Shown: piece by piece, positions 60,171-64,000 of the stretch | Position numbering within the stretch: position 1 is the first letter of the stretch | Layout of the letters: every line of letters begins with the position of its first letter | From: Benincasa hispida | Lineage: Eukaryota; Streptophyta; Magnoliopsida; Cucurbitales; Cucurbitaceae | Assembly (NCBI RefSeq): GCF_009727055.1 | Contig: NC_052353.1 | Span: 63,709,088 to 63,773,087 of the forward strand | Direction of reading: 5' to 3' | Length of the DNA stretch: 64,000 bases | Notes under the pieces: generated by a model | What the model was told of the DNA's origin: nothing | Seen by the model: only the letters and a program-made list of their open reading frames with translations | The model's database searches: none | Translations under genes and position numbers: made by a program

Positions 60171-60720
60171 CCCAAGCTTATTGAGATTAATGTGACCTAG
60201 TCTTAGGTGTTAAAGATTGCCATTTGGAGATTTTTTTTTGTTTCTTATTTTGAGTTTTAGTTGTTTTAAACATCTCTATATTTAAAACGACTTTTACCTC
60301 AGTTGGTTTTAACACGTATAAGTTATTCTTTAGATTTGCAGAACATACTATATTACCTTTTAAGATAATGAACATTTCATTATATTCAAAAGAAACTTTG
60401 TAATTTTGTTATAACAAACATGAGATAGAAATTAAATTCCTTTTCATAGAAGGAATGTAATAAACATTTTCAAGTAAAATGTGTCTATCTCCAATAAATA
60501 ACTTTATATCTCCAACTGCTTTACCCGAAATAACCTCTCCAGTCCCTACTTTAAAGGTTACTTCGCCTTTTGTTAGTTGTCTCTAGGAACTAGTTTCTTG
60601 GCAAAAGTATAGATATGATTAGATGCTCTTGAATCTATTATCCAGGTTAACTTATCATTTTCTACCAAGCATGTCTCAATGAAAAGTAAATCATATTTAC
60701 TTTGTTGTGCATTCTAGTCA
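60171..60720 (-). pseudogene. copia protease and pre-integrase region, element F
   Basis: Reads ETCLVENDKLTWIIDSRASNH (DSGA to DSRA), KKLVPRDN, then KVGTGEV-like, EGN/VYYIPSMKRNLIS-like and NLKNNLYVLKPTEVK. It joins directly to a gag N-terminus, so the gag C-half and zinc knuckle are missing. Confidence 0.75.
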
Positions 60721-60824
60721 ATAGCAAAATTGGGAGATAGAGGACATTCCTCTGTTAAAACATAGTCTAAATCATCAACTGCTAGAATATTCGATTTCCA
60801 AGTTGATTTACTGTTAAAAGTTTT
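60721..60824 (-). pseudogene. gag remnant of F, left of the CACTA element
   Basis: Minus strand reads TFNSKSTWKSNIL, VDDLDYVLTEECP, the N-terminal gag block. It continues the frame of MLNSSNLLTSN at 63489-63457 if the CACTA element is removed. After NFAID a stop and the deletion junction follow. Confidence 0.75.
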
Positions 60825-60839
60825 CACTACTACAAAATC

Positions 60840-61095
60840 TACATTACTTGACACTTGTAGCTTTTAGTTACTTGACGTTTCTTTGGAAAAAAACGTCAAG
60901 TAATGACCTTTTAGAAAAGAAAATATCAACTAAAAGGGTTAAAAAGGCAGAGATTGACGGAATATTTTCAGATATTTTCGCCCAAACCATTACTTGACAT
61001 GTTTTTCGTGTCAAGTAATATAAGGTCTTACTTGACACGTTTTTCACGTCAAGTATAAGAACCTCTTACTTGACATATTTTTCGTGTCTAAGTAA
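60840..61095. repeat. left subterminal repeats, TTACTTGACA type
   Basis: TTACTTGAC(A/G) and its inverse GTCAAGTAA recur about eight times, often as hairpins around TTTTTCGTG. A matching array occurs at 63180-63440. Confidence 0.75.
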
Positions 61096-61319
61096 AATAT
61101 ATTAAAAAAAAATTAATCTTTATTTTTTGTGTTTCTCCCTCCCCATTTTCATTTCCCTCTCAAATTTTGTTTCCCTCCTATCAAAATTGTCAAATAAAAT
61201 ATAAAAAATAATTAGCGTATTATTTATTTTAGCGTATTATTTTAAACAAGTAAAAGGGTTAAATGCCCCGATAAATAAAACTTCCCCTTTCTCATTTTCT
61301 CTCTTGCAAATCCCCCCTT

Positions 61320-61560
61320 AAACTATTTCTTTCCGGCACCCCACCAGTTCAAGCCGACTCTCCCTCTCCCCACCGCCGGCAGCCGTACAGCCAACCTCCT
61401 TCACGCGGGATCACAGCCGCACATGGGACGATATTCACCGCCGCTCTAGTCTGCGCCACCTACAGTCGTTCAAGCCGCCAGACGCCATTCAACAAACAGC
61501 CGAGACCTTCAGCCGCAGATCCTCTGCAGGGTCATCAATGTCCACCTACTTGTAAGCACT
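61320..61560 (+). other. GC-rich segment inside the CACTA element, origin unknown
   Basis: Markedly richer in C and G than anything nearby, with CCACCGCCGG and GCCGCCAGACGCC phrases. It looks like captured 5' UTR or first-exon DNA. No protein recognised. Confidence 0.4.
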
Positions 61561-61667
61561 GGGTTTACATTTTAAATTCAATTTCTGCCTTTTCCACTCT
61601 CAAGTAGCCTCACCCTTAGTTTTCCTTGACCCCTTTCGACTTTTCAGTGTTCTTACCATTTTGATAG

Positions 61668-62614
61668 GCCAATAAGGAGAATGATGAGGTCTATACACAA
61701 CTTACTCTCCGTCCCTTGCCAAAGGTAGCTTCCAACGACTCAATTTACCTATACATATTCTTCTTGAGTCTTTGTTATATTACGTTAATCTTAATTTGGA
61801 GTTTGGGAAGGTTAATAAAGTTTGTAGCTCTTTTAGTATGTTTAAGTTTTGGAGCTAAATTTCTTTTAGTACTTTTCTTCTGTATAATTTAGCTTGATCA
61901 TGAGATGACTCTTATAGTGGCTAGACCGTAAATTTGGATAATTTATAGTTATTAGGCACTGGTCTAGAGGGCAAAGAGCTGGAGGAATTGGCGTTGAATG
62001 GGGTTGATGGAGATGGGAGTGGAGTGTTGCCTACTAGATCTACACCTCATATGTTTAATGGGGTTGATGCTCACTACTGGATGGAGTATTTTTGTAAGCC
62101 AAAAGAATCTTATTTTTGGTGATGCAGTGCTCTTTTTAAGGTATTTACCTTCATATTAACCCTTTCATTTGGTCAATGCAAATCCTTCCTTTTGCAATCG
62201 TGGGGTCATTTACCTTGACATTTACAAAATTACACTTAGCCAGTTGAGATCAAATTGATGTTTATTTCTTTTCTCTTGCATCATTTATTTCTGAAATATT
62301 GTCTACGCAACACCAAGTAGATAAAAATAAGTGCATTTTCCTGTTAATAGAAAATAATTTAACGGAAAGTCAAATTAGAAACAAAATTATGCGGGATAGT
62401 GTTGAAATGAAGTTTGTGGTTTCAAACCATAAGTGATTGTGTTGCGTCTGCAGGAGTGAAAATGGAGAGCTAAGGTTGGGAATAAGGCGAGCCGTTCGGC
62501 CTAGAAATGGTCATCCTGATTCAATTGTTGGCAACCAAAATTCTTGTGCAAACAATCTTACTCGTGTTGTGAAAGATCCACTAAGAGCACATTTGATGTG
62601 TTTTATAATCCAAG
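61668..62614 (+). pseudogene. captured auxin response factor (ARF4-like) gene fragment
   Basis: Three exon pieces with splice-like edges: 61668-61724 (ANKENDEVYTQLTL, after GATAG, before GTAGC); about 61949-62140 (GTGLEGKELEEL and PTRSTPHMF, then LTTGWSIFVSQKN and GDAVLFLR, donor AAG|GTATTT); and 62454-62614 (SENGELRLGIRR and PRNG.PDSIVGNQNS, after CTGCAG, donor AAG|GTACC). These are N-terminal and B3 DNA-binding segments of an ARF, a nuclear transcription factor of auxin signalling. Exons two and three join in phase. Most of the B3 core between HMF and LTTGW is deleted, and exon three has a small deletion (VVK to STKSTF) that shifts the frame. It cannot make a working ARF. The ARF4 label is from memory. 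Confidence 0.85.
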
Positions 62615-63180
62615 GTACCATCATGGTTCAGTACTCTTTATTGTTTAATCATGAATGAGAATTTGCTATATATTGTTGTATTATTAGAACGTAGTAGGGG
62701 ACATCAGCTCAGCAAATCCACTGTCTTATTTTCCAGCTCTATCAGTTCCACCTTTTCTATATCTTGAAATTTTATCACACTTTATTCTATTTTGCAGGTT
62801 GACTTGCTTTAACATGGCTTGCCTGACCTTTAGTTCTCAATCTTTAGACTTCAAAGCTCAATGTATAGATTAAATAATGTACTTTATTGAGAGGTTACTT
62901 ATTAAACAATTTGTCACTTTTGTGTTTGTTGAAAGTTAAGTTTTGTATACAAAGGCAATAGTTGAGATTTCTTTTGTGCCTATACATGTGAAAGAGAAAT
63001 ATTGTTGTAATTTGTGAGGACTGTTCATGTGAAAGGTCATAGTTGAACATATGGAATTTTTAGTGAATATATTGAGTTGATAGATCTTAAATGTATAATG
63101 TTTATTTAGTTGATGCAATTGTATTGTTAGAATACAAGGCAGAAAATGAGAATATTAATTGGGGCTTTTAATTTGGGAAA
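62615..63180. other. intron-like and unassigned DNA to the right of the ARF exons
   Basis: Follows a GT donor at 62615. T-rich, and may be captured ARF intron sequence. No further exon recognised. Confidence 0.35.
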
Positions 63181-63456
63181 AAAAAAAGACATATACTTGA
63201 CAAATAAAAAATGTCAAGAGTAATATACAATACGTAATCAATGTTAAGATCAATAAACTTGGCATACTACCAATGTCAAGTGTATTATATTTCTTGACAC
63301 GAAAATTGTATCAAAAAACATTTGTCTTGACGTTTTTCCGAAGTCAAGTTATCACACTATACTTGACAGTCGAATACTCGACGTTTTTATAAGCATCGGA
63401 TATACCCTTTACTTGACATTGGAAAAATGTCAAGTAATCAAATTTCTGTAGTAATG

Positions 63457-63489
63457 GTTGGAAGTGAGTAAATTTGAAGAATTCAACAT
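63457..63489 (-). pseudogene. gag start codon region of element F
   Basis: On the minus strand ATG at 63489 begins MLNSSNLLTSN, preceded by the pyrimidine tract TTTATTTTTTCAGC as in B. It is cut after 11 codons by the CACTA element. Confidence 0.7.
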
Positions 63490-63763
63490 GCTGAAAAAAT
63501 AAATAAATTCTAATTAGTGAATTGCTTCTAAACCCAATCAAATTTTAACAAAGTAATAATGTACCCAAAATTCATTATTTTATTCGCAACGATACTATAG
63601 TGATTCAGAATAAGTGTTACCGAAGGGCAGTCAAATACTCTTTCATAAAGCAAGACATTCTTGACTAAATACTATCTCTAGAACAACTCATATTCCGATA
63701 GTCATTTAGCTATCGTTTTCGGTCAAGAACTTACTAACATTTAGTAATTCTATAAGTGTAACC
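63490..63763 (-). mobile_element. leader of element F, right part missing
   Basis: The minus strand matches leader ends of A, B and E just before gag (for example CACTATAGTATCGTTGCGAA against the ATCATTGCAAAATAAATGAT block). It stops at 63763 where a forward LTR begins. Confidence 0.7.
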
Positions 63764-64000
63764 TATTGGGTTTTATGTCCTAAAACTCGTGGTATGTAAA
63801 CAATGGAGCTTATTCTGAAAATTCAATAAAGGTGTTATTGAATAAATCTATTGCTTGAATAGAAATCCAATAAACCTAAAAGTCTCTTGACTATTGGATG
63901 AGTACTTAAACTTTGTGTGGAGACATAAAGGTGGATCAGGTTCGAGTAAATAATCAAAATGATCTATAGTACATGGATAAGGCTGGGTACCTTATTCTAG
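63764..64000 (+). mobile_element. start of another copia LTR, runs off the window
   Basis: TATTGGGTTTTATGTCCTAA, then GTATGTAAACAATGG and AAGGTGGATCAGGTTCGAGT, the forward LTR order seen at 14570. The first bases are TA in place of TG. It is diverged from the other copies and may be a different subfamily. Confidence 0.75.

Larger units (their letters stand above)
60825..63456 (+). mobile_element. CACTA element carrying auxin response factor fragments (Pack-CACTA)
   Basis: The left end CACTACTACAAAATCTACAT and the reverse complement of the right end CATTACTACAGAAATTTGAT form terminal repeats (23 of 29 identical over the wider TIR). Flanks are TTT and GTT, one mismatch from a 3-bp duplication. 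Subterminal arrays of TTACTTGACA and TTTTTCGTGTCAAGTA motifs lie at both sides (60840-61090 and 63180-63440). The interior carries a GC-rich segment (61320-61560) and exon pieces of an ARF gene. No transposase, so it would need one supplied in trans. It interrupts gag of F near codon 11. Confidence 0.85.

Noticed and set aside
1..64000. tRNA, rRNA or organellar insertions
   Set aside because: No tRNA cloverleaf, rRNA or plastid/mitochondrial gene sequence was recognised by eye; the only tRNA-related sequences are retrotransposon primer sites.

Overview
This is nuclear DNA of a flowering plant, almost certainly a eudicot. It is very AT-rich, the one clear gene has plant GT-AG introns, and most of the rest is a nest of Ty1/copia-type retrotransposons with smaller contributions from Ty3/gypsy-like, CACTA, hAT-like and MITE elements. 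The repeat style resembles cucurbit genomes, but that is an impression from memory and cannot be proved here.

Layout. 1-5400 is AT-rich intergenic DNA with simple repeats. 5401-8924 is the only gene I consider likely to work: a three-exon GDSL esterase/lipase of 357 residues, whose 2.3-kb second intron carries two short MITE copies; a third copy lies downstream near 9391. From about 10030 to the right edge the window is a retrotransposon nest. Element A (plus strand, copia) runs from about 10030 to 25395. It is split by (i) a minus-strand solo LTR with GGAGG target duplications, itself split by copia element B (14570-21506), which carries another solo LTR (20291-21312, GATAT), and (ii) a gypsy-like solo LTR (22540-24837, AGATT), itself holding a 937-bp hAT-like element (23251-24187, TGTATAGC). 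Element E (plus strand, copia) runs from 26025 to 54148. Its leader is split by a minus-strand solo LTR (38715-48329, AATTT), itself split by an 8.4-kb CACTA-like element (39276-47676, ATT). Element F (minus strand, copia) starts at 54149 inside the 3' LTR of E and runs toward the right edge. It contains a solo LTR (55765-57789, ATCTC) and a 2.6-kb CACTA element (60825-63456). A further plus-strand LTR starts near 63764 and leaves the window.

All copia coding regions are dead: stops, frameshifts, a large gag deletion in F, and altered zinc-knuckle or integrase residues. Removing the insertions together with one target-duplication copy restores local reading frames in several places, which supports the reconstruction.

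Two points deserve most attention. First, the CACTA element at 60825-63456 carries exon pieces, with plausible splice sites, that read as the B3 DNA-binding region of an auxin response factor (ARF4-like), with an internal deletion and apparent filler DNA: a Pack-CACTA style capture. Second, about 29100-38581, just before a 25-N gap (38582-38606), reads as a scrambled, insertion-rich second version of flanking sequence (about 24.9-28.1 kb plus 38.6-39.3 kb). It is best treated as uncorrected long-read or gap-fill sequence, a false duplication, and not as biology.
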